DNA of 64,000 nucleotides from Photobacterium kagoshimensis (GTDB lineage: Bacteria; Pseudomonadota; Gammaproteobacteria; Enterobacterales; Vibrionaceae), in NCBI RefSeq assembly GCF_050337045.1, contig NZ_JAKJSO010000018.1, forward strand, positions 1-64,000, written 5' to 3'. A model generated the notes under the pieces. That model saw only the letters and a list, made by a program, of their open reading frames with translations, was not told the origin of the DNA and searched no databases. The position numbers were made by a program, and so were the translations under genes. This document shows, piece by piece, positions 52,221 to 61,243 of the stretch. Each line of letters opens with the position of its first letter. Within the stretch, counting starts at the first letter, position 1.

Positions 52221-53437
52221 TGCACCGCTCACCATCTACTTTCAAGCGCCTGTATTCAGGCGCGACTACACTACTTGCAGCGCTAACCATGGCGGTGGGA
52301 GCAAATGCGGCTTACGCCGAGACAAATTCAATTTCAAGCAATCAAGATTGGCAACAAGTGCTTGAGCAAGCTAAAGGCGAAACAGTCTACTTTAATGCCT
52401 GGGGTGGTAGCCAAGAAATCAATCAATACCTACGCTGGGCTTCTCGTGAATTGCAGTCTCGTTACAACGTCACCCTAAAGCATGTAAAGGTAGCCGACAT
52501 AGCAGAAACGACACAGCGTTTACTGGCAGAAAAAACAGCTGACAAAAATCAAAATGGTAGCGTTGATCTAGTGTGGATCAATGGTGAAAACTTCCGTTCA
52601 ATGAAACAGAGTGAACTGCTATATGGCCCTTTTGTTTCTTCACTGCCTAGTTGGGAATACGTCGATAAACGTCTGCCTGTTGATGTAGATTTCACCGAGC
52701 CAACTGAAGGGCTTGAAGCGCCATGGGGGGTTGGACAGCTCGTGTTTATTCATGACACAAAACAGCTCAATAACCCACCTAAGAATTTTTCTGAGTTATT
52801 GAGCTTAGCAAAAGCGTATCCGGGTCAAATTAGTTACCCTCAACCGCCAGAATTCCATGGTTCTAGCTTTCTCAAAGCCGCATTGATTGCGTTAACCGAC
52901 CAACCTGAGCGCTTATCTGCACCGATAGATGCGGTTAAACAAGTGGATCGATTCCAAAACACAACAGCACCTTTATGGGCATATTTAGATCAGCTTCACC
53001 CTGTCGCTTGGAAACAAGGTAAGCAGTTCCCATCAGGTAGCCCGCAGACTATTCAGCTGTTAGATGATCGTCAATTATTGATGGCGATAACCTTTAACCC
53101 AAATGCCGCTAATGCCGCTATAGAAAACGGTAAACTTCCTGACACTGCGCAGGCTTACTCATTCGATCAAGGGGCACTCTCTAATATCCATTTCTTGGCC
53201 ATTCCATGGAATGCATCGGCGAAAGCAGGTGCAAAAGTGGCGATTAACTTCTTACTCAGCCCTGAAGCACAAATGCGCAAAGCAGATACTCGTATTTGGG
53301 GCGATCCATCGGTGCTAAAAGAAGAAGCTTTACCTACGGGGGAACGTGGTTTCGCGCTATTTCAGCCAATTTCAGAGCCACACCCAAGTTGGCAAATCGC
53401 ATTAGAGCACGAGTGGCAAAAACGTTACGGCCATTAG
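52220..53437 (+). CDS. ynjB: YnjB-type ABC transporter substrate-binding protein
   Basis: A 405-residue periplasmic binding protein with signal peptide (~residues 1-33, 'AALTMAVGANAAYAE'). The mature part begins with 'WQQVLEQAKGETVYFNAWGGSQEINQYLRWASREL' and includes 'LVWINGENFRSMKQSELLYGPF' and 'APWGVGQLVFIHDT', as in the YnjB family related to thiamine and iron binders. The ligand is not established. The start overlaps the preceding fusion gene (TAATG), so the reductase and the transporter are co-translated. The permease gene starts 99 bases downstream. Confidence 0.87.
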   Translation: MHRSPSTFKRLYSGATTLLAALTMAVGANAAYAETNSISSNQDWQQVLEQAKGETVYFNAWGGSQEINQYLRWASRELQSRYNVTLKHVKVADIAETTQRLLAEKTADKNQNGSVDLVWINGENFRSMKQSELLYGPFVSSLPSWEYVDKRLPVDVDFTEPTEGLEAPWGVGQLVFIHDTKQLNNPPKNFSELLSLAKAYPGQISYPQPPEFHGSSFLKAALIALTDQPERLSAPIDAVKQVDRFQNTTAPLWAYLDQLHPVAWKQGKQFPSGSPQTIQLLDDRQLLMAITFNPNAANAAIENGKLPDTAQAYSFDQGALSNIHFLAIPWNASAKAGAKVAINFLLSPEAQMRKADTRIWGDPSVLKEEALPTGERGFALFQPISEPHPSWQIALEHEWQKRYGH

Positions 53438-53536
53438 GCTTTTTCGACGGTTCCTTATACTCAACACACTACCGCGCTTATGGTTAAGGCCTTTTTCCAT
53501 AAGCGCAGCACCACAAGAAATGGGCAGTTAGACTAG

Positions 53537-55252
53537 ATGTTGATCCACATATTGTTTTTAAGTGCCATTCTACTGTGCATTTTACCCCTGATCCCAGGTA
53601 TGGCAGGTATTTTACTCCCCGCCTTCTCTTGGCTTCCATCCGTTGCAACCCAGCAAATACCAAGGTTAAGCACAGTTAACCTCGATGGTTTCCATCAAGC
53701 TCTTTTATGGCCTGGCGTTTCACAATCTATACTGCTATCTCTTTTTACAGGAGTCACCAGCAGTATTATCGCATTAACACTGACTTTCTTGATTCTTCAA
53801 GCTAATTGGCATAAACCTCGCTGGCAAAAAATCGAACGTATGCTGTCACCTATGCTAGCTATGCCGCACGTTGCTTTTGCAATTGGCTTTGCTTTCCTAT
53901 TTTCACCGACGGGTTGGATCTATCGTGCTATCGAAAGCTTGGGCTTTTCCAGCCACGATGCGCCCTCTTTGATTCAAGATCCCTACGGTTTTGGTCTTAT
54001 TACTGCACTTACCATCAAAGAAACGCCATTTTTGGTATTAATGAGTGTTTCTATCTTAAAACAGCTGCATGTGGATCGCCTTTATGCTTCCGCTTCGGGA
54101 CTGGGTTATAACCGTGCTGATGTATGGTTAAAAGTCATTCTGCCGCAGTGGCTACCTAAAATGCGCCTGCCCTTTTATGCGGTATTAGCGTTTGGGTTAT
54201 CTGTCGTAGATGTAGCACTGATTATCGGACCAACACGCCCACCAACGTTCTCAGTATTAGTGTGGCAATGGTTTAACGAACCCGATATCAGCTTATTACC
54301 ACGAGCAGCCGCAGGCACATTGTGTCTATTATTGATTGCCTTTATGGCCTTAGCAACAGCACGACTATTCGAATGGCTGATACTCAGCTACTGGCGTAAT
54401 TGGCAAACCCAAGGCGCAAAACCACGCCAACTATGGGGCGCAACAAGTTATGTTCCGTTAGGGATTCTGCCACTTTGCATTATTCCGATTCTTATCATTT
54501 GGTCTTTTGCACAGCGTTGGCGCTTTCCTGATATTTTTCCTAGTCGCTTGAACACGCGTTTCTGGCAACAGGAATTACCATCGCTGTGGGAGTTAACATC
54601 TACCAGTTTAGTGCTTGCACTAATCAGCACGGGGATCGCGCTAGTACTGACCATAGGCTGTTTAGAATATCGAGATAAATACCAGCGCAGTATCCCCTTT
54701 TGGCTTATTGCCATCCCGATGGTGATCCCCCAATTGTCATTGCTTTTTGGCCTACAAGTCGCCACGCATTTTATTGCAGGGCAACATTACTGGTTATGGG
54801 TATGCTGGAGCCACGTACTTTTTGTTTTCCCCTACCTCTATTTAGCGCTTGATGGCCCATGGCGCAGTTTTGATGCTCGCCTTTATCAATCAGCACGTAG
54901 CCTGGGCTTAACGCACTGGCAAGCTTGGTGGAAAGTAAAGCGCGTATTATTACAGCCAAGTATCTGGATTGCCGTGGCTATTGGCCTCAGTGTTAGCCTT
55001 ACTCAGTACCTACCAACACAAATGCTGGGCGCAGGGCGAGTCTCAACCATCACAACGGAAGCCGTTGCCTTGGCTAGTGGACAAGATCGTCGTGTGAGCG
55101 CGATATACGGTATTTTACAGGGGCTATTACCTTTCATCTTCTTTTCGCTAGCCCTTTTTGCTAGTAACCATAGTGGTATTCGACCACGCGTAAACAAGCA
55201 ACGGAGTACAAGCACGGATGAGTTTATCTGTGGTAAACCTAACTATAAGTAA
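53537..55252 (+). CDS. ynjC: YnjC-type ABC transporter permease (double permease domain)
   Basis: A 571-residue inner-membrane protein of about twelve helices made of two binding-protein-dependent permease halves. Each has an EAA-type loop: 'LYASASGLGYNRADVWLKVILPQW' in the first half and 'LYQSARSLGLTHWQAWWKVKRVLLQ' in the second. A single protein thus replaces two permease subunits, as in ThiP and FbpB. It is longer than I expect for E. coli YnjC. Its end overlaps the ATPase gene by 35 bases, so the two are tightly coupled. Confidence 0.87.
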   Translation: MLIHILFLSAILLCILPLIPGMAGILLPAFSWLPSVATQQIPRLSTVNLDGFHQALLWPGVSQSILLSLFTGVTSSIIALTLTFLILQANWHKPRWQKIERMLSPMLAMPHVAFAIGFAFLFSPTGWIYRAIESLGFSSHDAPSLIQDPYGFGLITALTIKETPFLVLMSVSILKQLHVDRLYASASGLGYNRADVWLKVILPQWLPKMRLPFYAVLAFGLSVVDVALIIGPTRPPTFSVLVWQWFNEPDISLLPRAAAGTLCLLLIAFMALATARLFEWLILSYWRNWQTQGAKPRQLWGATSYVPLGILPLCIIPILIIWSFAQRWRFPDIFPSRLNTRFWQQELPSLWELTSTSLVLALISTGIALVLTIGCLEYRDKYQRSIPFWLIAIPMVIPQLSLLFGLQVATHFIAGQHYWLWVCWSHVLFVFPYLYLALDGPWRSFDARLYQSARSLGLTHWQAWWKVKRVLLQPSIWIAVAIGLSVSLTQYLPTQMLGAGRVSTITTEAVALASGQDRRVSAIYGILQGLLPFIFFSLALFASNHSGIRPRVNKQRSTSTDEFICGKPNYK

Positions 55253-55883
55253 CACTTCAGCAACCGCTGAATCATCGGTATTAGTTAAGGCATTGAATTT
55301 CAATGTTGCTGATGGCGAGATCCTGACAATCATGGGGCCAAGTGGCTGCGGCAAATCAACCCTGCTCAGCGCAATTGCAGGTCACTTATCTCCCGCCTTC
55401 TCGTTAACTGGTGAAGTGACATTACACGACAACAGTATTCTTGCGTTAGAACCAAACGAACGTCGTATCGGCATTCTTTTTCAGGATGATTTATTATTTC
55501 CACACCTTAACATTTGGGAAAATCTCGCTTTTGGCCTACCAAGGGCAATTAAACACTCTGTACGCAAAGCGAGAGCCTATGCGACTTTAGCTGAAATCGA
55601 ATTAACTGAACTGGCTGAAAAAATGCCTTCAGAGATTTCAGGTGGGCAACGTGCTCGAATCAGCCTGATGCGCACGCTACTCTCGGAGCCTCACGCCCTG
55701 CTTCTTGATGAACCCTTTAGTAAGTTGGATAAAGCTTTACGAGAAACCTTCCGCACGTTTGTCTTCAATCAAATTAAGCACAGTAATATCCCCGCGGTCA
55801 TGGTCAGCCATGATAACGCTGACATCCCAACCAATGGTGCAGTATTAAACTGGCCTTGGATAAAAGGAGTCACTCATGCTTGA
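55218..55883 (+). CDS. ynjD: YnjD-type ABC transporter ATPase
   Basis: A 221-residue ATPase with Walker A 'GPSGCGKST' (~40), Q-loop 'LFQDDLLFPHLNIWENLAFGLP', signature 'ISGGQRARI' (~140), Walker B 'ALLLDEPFSKLD' (~160) and switch His in 'MVSHDNAD'. It pairs with YnjC/YnjB as an importer of unknown substrate. It overlaps ynjC at its start and ynjF by eight bases at its end. Confidence 0.9.
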   Translation: MSLSVVNLTISNTSATAESSVLVKALNFNVADGEILTIMGPSGCGKSTLLSAIAGHLSPAFSLTGEVTLHDNSILALEPNERRIGILFQDDLLFPHLNIWENLAFGLPRAIKHSVRKARAYATLAEIELTELAEKMPSEISGGQRARISLMRTLLSEPHALLLDEPFSKLDKALRETFRTFVFNQIKHSNIPAVMVSHDNADIPTNGAVLNWPWIKGVTHA

Positions 55884-56481
55884 TCAATACGCCATAAAGG
55901 TTATTCGTTGGCCACTTAAAACCCTGTCAGTGTTACCTGATAAGCTGGGAATAACGGCAAATCAAATCACAGTTACGGGTTTTATTATCGGCTTATGTGC
56001 ACTGCCAGCCTTAGCTTTGCAGCAATATTCATGGGCATTGTGCTTTATTATTATTAATCGACTGTTTGATGGCTTAGATGGCGCAATTGCACGCCGTCAA
56101 GGTATTACCGACTGTGGCGGATTTCTCGATATCACTCTCGACTTTCTATTCTATTCGATGGTGCCATTTGGTTTTGTTATCGCTAATCCTGAAGCCAACG
56201 CAGTAGCTGGCGCCTTCTTGATATTTTCATTTATAGGGACAGGATCTAGCTTTCTCGCCTTTGCCATCATGGCCAGTAAACGCAATATTGAAAGCCCGGT
56301 CTATAAACAGAAATCTTTATATTACATAGGTGGTTTAACTGAAGGGACTGAAACCATTGGCTGCTTTATCTTGTTTTGTCTGCTACCACAGCATTTTGCT
56401 TTAATCGCTTGGATTTTTGGAACGCTATGCTGGATAACAACAATGACACGGATTTGGGCTGGATACCAAACATTGAAATAA
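55876..56481 (+). CDS. ynjF: YnjF-like CDP-alcohol phosphatidyltransferase
   Basis: A 201-residue membrane enzyme. The signature D-G-x2-A-R-x8-G-x3-D-x3-D is seen as 'FDGLDGAIARRQGITDCGGFLDITLDF' (~58-84), giving the metal-binding aspartates. About five hydrophobic helices surround it. Such enzymes exchange CMP from CDP-diacylglycerol for an alcohol; the acceptor is unknown. Its place directly after ynjD (eight-base overlap) equals that in E. coli, though no ynjE sulfurtransferase is found between them. A weak hairpin lies downstream. Confidence 0.85.
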   Translation: MLDQYAIKVIRWPLKTLSVLPDKLGITANQITVTGFIIGLCALPALALQQYSWALCFIIINRLFDGLDGAIARRQGITDCGGFLDITLDFLFYSMVPFGFVIANPEANAVAGAFLIFSFIGTGSSFLAFAIMASKRNIESPVYKQKSLYYIGGLTEGTETIGCFILFCLLPQHFALIAWIFGTLCWITTMTRIWAGYQTLK

Positions 56482-56681
56482 CACAGTTTGGCGTACTCAG
56501 TGCGCCAACACTCATACATCCCTCTTTACCAAATCATCATTATTATTTCACCAATTAGTATCCTCGACTCCAATTGTTCCCGCCACCGCTTGTAAAAAGA
56601 TACGACAACAAACTTGATCACTACGCAAGTTTTGGTTTAACATGCCAAATATAGTTTAAATTTAAATTAGATTGTTACTAC

Positions 56682-57119
56682 ATGAACCCTACAGACACTA
56701 TCGGAGGCTTGGTTGGCTTAGCATCACGTATGTTAACCAATGAATTAGAAAAGCAGTTTACTCGTAATGGGTGCGAACTTACTCGCGAACAGTGGATTTT
56801 TTTGATGACACTGATGAACGAATCACCACTTACCCCTTTAGTTCTGGCCAATAGACTGATGAAAAATAGAGGTTCTATCACCAGTTTAATCAAGGGACTT
56901 GAAAAGCGACAGCTCATTCAAAAAGTGACAATAAATAATGACGGTCGCAGCTATGGCGTGCAAATCACCGCGCTTGGTATTCAGCTAGCAGAACAAACAA
57001 AACACATCGCTTTTGATGTGCTCGGTCAAGCACTTGCAGGGTTTGATGAGACTGAACAACAACAAATGCACAGCTTAATGCTCAGGTTTGTGCAAAATTT
57101 AACAGGAGAAAATTCATGA
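56682..57119 (+). CDS. MarR-family transcriptional regulator
   Basis: A 145-residue winged-helix protein with 'TREQWIFLMTLMNESPLTPLVLANRLMKNRGSITSLIKGLEKRQLIQKV' as the DNA-reading core and 'NNDGRSYGVQITALG' as the wing. The first helix, 'LVGLASRMLTNELEKQF', is the dimerisation part. The gene overlaps the azoreductase-like gene by four bases (ATGA), so it most likely controls that operon in response to quinones, oxidants or aromatic ligands. No cysteine sensor pattern is obvious beyond a single early Cys ('NGCEL'). Confidence 0.85.
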   Translation: MNPTDTIGGLVGLASRMLTNELEKQFTRNGCELTREQWIFLMTLMNESPLTPLVLANRLMKNRGSITSLIKGLEKRQLIQKVTINNDGRSYGVQITALGIQLAEQTKHIAFDVLGQALAGFDETEQQQMHSLMLRFVQNLTGENS

Positions 57120-57706
57120 CACGTGTTTTATTTATTACAGCTAACCCCAAGCCAGTCGAGCAATCAATCTCATTATCTTTGGGTATGCATGCCATTGAGC
57201 ACTATAAAAAACGACACCCTAGCCATGCTGTGGATACACTAGATTTAGCAGCAACGTCTTGGCCTCACCTTGATAGTGATCGCCTACGTAACTACATGAA
57301 CCCACAAGGTGAATGTGCACTAGAAGCACAAAAATTTAAGTCATACGATAAATATATTGTTGTCGCGCCTATGTGGAACTTAACGATCCCATCAACCTTA
57401 AAGGCTTACTTAGACACAATTATTATTCCTAACATCATGTTCAGCTACAACGAACAGGGCCGTAGTGAAGGTTTATGTGGCGGTAAAATGATTTATATTG
57501 GCGCACGAGGCGGTGACTACTCACAAGGCCCACAAGCTAACTTTGCTTTTGATGACCAGTACATGCGTGGCATTTGCCATATGATCGGTATTCATGACTA
57601 CCAAGCTTACGTTGTAAACGGCGTAGGCGGTTACCGCCGCCATAGCGTATCTGAACTACTTGAAATGAAAAAGGCTGATATTGAAGCTATGGTTGAAGCT
57701 TTTTAA
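57116..57706 (+). CDS. FMN-dependent NADH-azoreductase-like flavoprotein
   Basis: A 196-residue flavodoxin-like oxidoreductase of the AzoR family. It reads 'TRVLFITANPKPVEQSISLSLG' for the FMN phosphate loop, 'YIVVAPMWNLTIPSTLKAYLDTIIIPNIMFSY' for the dimer and FMN site, and 'IYIGARGGDYSQGPQ'. The family reduces quinones and azo compounds with NADH and often protects against electrophiles. The start overlaps the marR stop. A strong terminator follows at 57737. Confidence 0.88.
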   Translation: MTRVLFITANPKPVEQSISLSLGMHAIEHYKKRHPSHAVDTLDLAATSWPHLDSDRLRNYMNPQGECALEAQKFKSYDKYIVVAPMWNLTIPSTLKAYLDTIIIPNIMFSYNEQGRSEGLCGGKMIYIGARGGDYSQGPQANFAFDDQYMRGICHMIGIHDYQAYVVNGVGGYRRHSVSELLEMKKADIEAMVEAF

Positions 57707-57736
57707 TTCAGTACTTAATTCGTTTCAAACTTGACC

Positions 57737-57764
57737 AAGGGTGGCAATTTTCGCCACCCTTTCC
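57737..57764. terminator. Bidirectional terminator between the azoreductase-like gene and punR
   Basis: Nine-base arms AAGGGTGGC / GCCACCCTT (57737-57745 / 57753-57761), loop AATTTTC, between convergent genes. Confidence 0.75.
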
Positions 57765-57779
57765 AAAATACACACGACG

Positions 57780-58682
57780 TTAACGCATCCATTCGCGGTG
57801 CAATTGTTCACTATCGCCTAAATATTGTAAGAGCCAATCAACCGCAGGATTTTTACTTTCCTTGTTCCATGCCAAGCAGCACGGGCTATCAAACGGCTTT
57901 TTCTCCAACTGACACTCCACTAATTCACCCTGCTCTATTCGTGGAATCGCCATGTGAGTCGGTACAACAGAAATACCAAGCCCAGATTTAATGCACTGAA
58001 GCGCACTGTGCCAATTCGGCACCATAATACGACGCTGGTTGTCCACCAGCCACGTTGTGCGCTTAGGCAAGGTTCGCGCAGTATCTTCCAGACATACCGC
58101 GGGGTATTGCGCCAAGTCTTTATCACCTAACGGCGTTTGAATATCAGCCAGCGGATGATTGGGGGCAACAACAAACTTCCACGTCAATATACCCATGTCT
58201 CTGTAGTCAAAATTACCACCAACAGGAATTGCAGCAGTAGCTCCAATGGCAATATCAGCACGCCCATCGGCCAAGGCATCCCACACGCCGTTAAAGACTT
58301 CCATGGTTAAGTGCAGCTCAACATCAGGAAACGCCTTATAAAAATCACGCACTAAGGTATTTACTCGGCTTTCTCGCACCACGGTATCTAATGCTACTGA
58401 TACACTTTGTGACCAACCATTCGCTACTCGTTGTGTTTGTAAACGAATGCTATCCATTTGTTTGAGAAGATCTCTCGCCTGCTCAACAAAATAGTGACCC
58501 GCTGGCGTGAGTTCGACCTTCCGGTGCAACCTGACAAATAATTCGACAGCTAATCGTTCTTCTATTAACCGAACGGTGTAACTAATAGCACTTGGTACCT
58601 TATGCATCTCTTCTGCTGCAGCAGAAAAGCTGCCCCTACGCGCTACAACATCAATAACTTGCAGATCATTGTACGAAAACAT
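57780..58682 (-). CDS. punR: LysR-type regulator PunR
   Basis: A 300-residue LysR regulator. The helix-turn-helix is 'FSYNDLQVIDVVARRGSFSAAAEEMHKVPSAISYTVRLIEERL'. The effector domain contains 'EVFNGVWDALADGRADIAIGATAAIPVGG', 'DMGILTWKFVVAPNHPLA', 'TLPKRTTWLVDNQRR' and 'YLGDSEQLHREW', which line up with E. coli PunR (YdhB). It is divergent from punC, the same arrangement as in E. coli, where PunR activates punC for purine nucleoside handling. The 106-base gap between them should contain its site. Confidence 0.88.
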   Translation of the reverse strand: MFSYNDLQVIDVVARRGSFSAAAEEMHKVPSAISYTVRLIEERLAVELFVRLHRKVELTPAGHYFVEQARDLLKQMDSIRLQTQRVANGWSQSVSVALDTVVRESRVNTLVRDFYKAFPDVELHLTMEVFNGVWDALADGRADIAIGATAAIPVGGNFDYRDMGILTWKFVVAPNHPLADIQTPLGDKDLAQYPAVCLEDTARTLPKRTTWLVDNQRRIMVPNWHSALQCIKSGLGISVVPTHMAIPRIEQGELVECQLEKKPFDSPCCLAWNKESKNPAVDWLLQYLGDSEQLHREWMR

Positions 58683-58788
58683 ATCAAATCAATTTTTTTG
58701 AAAGCAATAGTGAAATATTAACGTTTCACAGCGATAACTGCCAGATCTATCATAGCGACCATACAATAATGAAATACGGTCAATAAAC

Positions 58789-59997
58789 ATGAATAAACAA
58801 CCTTCTAAGCTTACTTTAGTGTGGTTTGCTTGCTTAAGTATGCTAGGTTTCCTTGCAACAGATATGTACCTGCCTGCTTTTGAAGTAATCCGTACTGATT
58901 TTTATACTTCTCAATCACTTATTGGTTTAACTTTAAGTGTTTTCCTTTTAGGTATGGCATTAGGTCAACTGGTTTACGGACCACTATCTGATCGTATTGG
59001 TCGTATTAAAGTTCTGCTTGGTGGCATGACGCTATTCAGTATTGCTTCTGCCTTTTGTGCGATGGCGCCAAATGTCGAGATCTTATTATTTACTCGCTTT
59101 TTACAAGCACTAGGTGCATGTAGTGCAACAGTTGTTTGGCAAGCAGTGGTTATTGACCGTTACGAAGGTAAGGTCTCTGAACGCGTTTTTGCGACCATCA
59201 TGCCGTTGGTTGCGCTATCTCCGGCACTTGCACCACTAGCAGGTGCACTACTAGAACACCAACTAGGCTGGCGCAGTATCTTTATTGCACTGGTTGCTTT
59301 TGGCGCAGTATTAGCAGTTATGACGCTAAAAGAAACAGAAAGTGCTCCTGTTGATAAAAAACAAGAGAAAGTATTTGTTCAACTTAAGCGTGATTACCAA
59401 CAAATTTTAGGTTCAAAAAAATTCATTGGTAACATGGTTATCTTTGCCGCTTGTTCTGCTGCGTTTTTCGCTTACTTAACAGGTTCGCCATTTGTTATGT
59501 CAGCGATGGGCTACTCTGGCGCCGATATCGGTTTAAGCTACGCACCACAAACTGTCGGCTTCATCATTGGTGGTTACGGTTGCCGTGCCCTACTTGCACG
59601 TTTTGAAGGTAAACAAATTCTACCTTGGCTGATTAAACTGTTCTTCGCTAGCGTATTAGTGATGTTCTTAATCTCGACTAACACAGAGCCAACAACAATC
59701 TGGCCGATCCTGATTCCATTCTGCTTCTTAGCAGTAGCAAATGGCGCGATTTACCCAATCGTAGTAAGCCAAGCCCTGGAAGACTTCAAAAACTGTAGCG
59801 CAACCGCGGCTGGTCTTTTGAACTTCCTACAAACCATGATCTGCTTCGCAGCAAGCGGCATTGTGTCAGCGTTTGCAATGTATGGTCTATTAACCGTTAC
59901 AACGGCGATGTTCGTTGCTGGTTTCCTTTCTATCGCTGGTTACGCGCTGGTTGTTCAAGCGCGTCGACAAACTGTGCTGAACGAGCAAACTGCATAA
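58789..59997 (+). CDS. punC: Purine nucleoside MFS transporter PunC
   Basis: A 402-residue twelve-helix MFS protein of the Bcr/CflA group. 'LGFLATDMYLPAFEVI' opens TM1, 'YGPLSDRIGRIKVLLGG' is the loop 2-3 motif, and 'IMPLVALSPALAPLAGALLEHQLGWRSIF' is motif C of drug-type antiporters. The long matches 'ACSAAFFAYLTGSPFVMSAMGYS' and 'IPFCFLAVANGAIYPIVVSQAL' fit E. coli PunC (YdhC). It is partnered with divergent punR. A strong tetraloop terminator follows. Confidence 0.87.
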   Translation: MNKQPSKLTLVWFACLSMLGFLATDMYLPAFEVIRTDFYTSQSLIGLTLSVFLLGMALGQLVYGPLSDRIGRIKVLLGGMTLFSIASAFCAMAPNVEILLFTRFLQALGACSATVVWQAVVIDRYEGKVSERVFATIMPLVALSPALAPLAGALLEHQLGWRSIFIALVAFGAVLAVMTLKETESAPVDKKQEKVFVQLKRDYQQILGSKKFIGNMVIFAACSAAFFAYLTGSPFVMSAMGYSGADIGLSYAPQTVGFIIGGYGCRALLARFEGKQILPWLIKLFFASVLVMFLISTNTEPTTIWPILIPFCFLAVANGAIYPIVVSQALEDFKNCSATAAGLLNFLQTMICFAASGIVSAFAMYGLLTVTTAMFVAGFLSIAGYALVVQARRQTVLNEQTA

Positions 59998-60021
59998 GTA
60001 GAGCGACTCGCATAACAATCT

Positions 60022-60052
60022 ATAGGCTGCCTTCGGGCGGCCTTTCTTTTCT
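60022..60052 (+). terminator. Terminator of punC
   Basis: Arms AGGCTGCC / GGCGGCCT around a stable TTCG tetraloop (60032-60035), followed by TTCTTTT. Confidence 0.85.
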
Positions 60053-60389
60053 CTAATAACCACCGGCACATTAATCCCCTTCCCAATACTAGATCCTTAC
60101 AATTAACGATCTCTGTGCGCAGCAACTCTTACCTATTAATACAAATAGCTTGTTCACTAAACATGTGAAATAAGGCCGTTGCAACGATCGCCGTACACTC
60201 TTGACTGTTTTCATTGCTTTACTTCCCCATTCCAATTCAGCCCCCTATCCAGATTCAGCACCTTCGCCTTAAATAAGCACAAAAAACAAACATAAATGCA
60301 ACAAAATAGATTTTTTATACATTTTTCTTGCATAAGAATTCCACATAGGTAGTATAAACACCAAGTGATGATTAATTCAGTATTTAAGC
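60053..60389. other. Intergenic region upstream of artP
   Basis: About 340 bases, very AT-rich toward the right. Apart from a candidate ARG box at 60329 nothing is recognised. Confidence 0.4.
60329..60342. promoter_or_regulatory. Candidate ArgR box upstream of artP
   Basis: TGCATAAGAATTCC matches the ARG box TGAATAATTATTCA at 10 of 14 positions and lies about 50 bases before the artP start. Confidence 0.35.
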
Positions 60390-61118
60390 ATGAGTATTCA
60401 AGTTAGCAACATCAATAAACACTACGGTAATACGCAAGTATTGCATGATATCAGTTTCAGTTGTGACGCTGGTGACACCCTTGTTTTACTTGGCCCAAGT
60501 GGTGCAGGTAAAAGCTCGCTACTTCGTATACTGAATTTACTCGAAACAGCTACCGACGGCGAAATGACTGTGGCTGATTGCCCATTCAACTTTACAAATA
60601 CCGTTGAAGAAAAAGCCAGTTCCGCACTGCGTAAAAAAGTGGGCATGGTATTTCAACAATATAATTTATGGCCGCACATGACGGTGTTGCAAAACCTGAT
60701 AGAAGCGCCTATTAAGGTTGCAAAGTTAGATAAAGAAGAGGCGAAGCAACAAGCCATGGCGATCTTGACCATGCTGCAACTCGCTGATAAAGCAGAGACT
60801 TGGCCCTTACAGCTATCAGGTGGACAACAACAGCGTGTTGCTATTGCTCGGGCGCTAATGATGAAGCCTGACGTATTATTGTTTGATGAACCGACCGCAG
60901 CATTAGACCCAGAGATCACCAATCAAGTGGTCAACATCATTAAAACATTGAGCCAAACAGGTATTACGCAAGTGATCGTCACCCATGAAGTCGACTTTGC
61001 TAAAAAAGTAGCGAGCCATGTACTTTATCTTGAGCAAGGCAAAATTATTGAGTACGGCACAAAACAAGCTTTTTCGGCACCGATAACCCAGAAGTTTGCA
61101 GAATACCTGTCGCACTAG
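60390..61118 (+). CDS. artP: Arginine ABC transporter ATPase ArtP
   Basis: A 242-residue polar-amino-acid-type ABC ATPase. Walker A 'GPSGAGKSS' (~36), Q-loop 'VFQQYNLWPHMTVLQNLIEAPI', signature 'LSGGQQQRVAIARAL' (~140), Walker B 'VLLFDEPTAALDPE' (~162) and switch His in 'VTHEVDFA'. The inserted 'DCPFNFTNTVEEKASSALRKKVG' stretch is ArtP-like. It is followed by binding protein and two permeases in the order P-I-Q-M seen in E. coli. There is no strong Shine-Dalgarno sequence. Confidence 0.88.
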   Translation: MSIQVSNINKHYGNTQVLHDISFSCDAGDTLVLLGPSGAGKSSLLRILNLLETATDGEMTVADCPFNFTNTVEEKASSALRKKVGMVFQQYNLWPHMTVLQNLIEAPIKVAKLDKEEAKQQAMAILTMLQLADKAETWPLQLSGGQQQRVAIARALMMKPDVLLFDEPTAALDPEITNQVVNIIKTLSQTGITQVIVTHEVDFAKKVASHVLYLEQGKIIEYGTKQAFSAPITQKFAEYLSH

Positions 61119-61158
61119 CTACAAACTCAACCTTCACGTTATTTGTTACTACTGAGAA

Positions 61159-61172
61159 TGAATAACGAATCA
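61159..61172. promoter_or_regulatory. Candidate ArgR box between artP and the binding protein
   Basis: TGAATAACGAATCA matches the ARG box TGAATAATTATTCA at 11 of 14 positions. It sits in the 125-base gap, about 70 bases before the next start, and suggests a second ArgR-sensitive promoter. Confidence 0.4.
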
Positions 61173-61189
61173 TAAAGACAAAAATAAAG

Positions 61190-61216
61190 CCTGTCAGTTT
61201 ATTCAATAAGGACAGG
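61190..61216 (+). promoter_or_regulatory. Inverted repeat ahead of the binding-protein gene
   Basis: Arms CCTGTC / GACAGG (61190-61195 / 61211-61216), with TTATT / AATAA further inside. It could stabilise or attenuate the transcript between artP and the periplasmic subunit. Confidence 0.35.
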
Positions 61217-61243
61217 TCTACGCTTAACACACGGAGTTTTACC

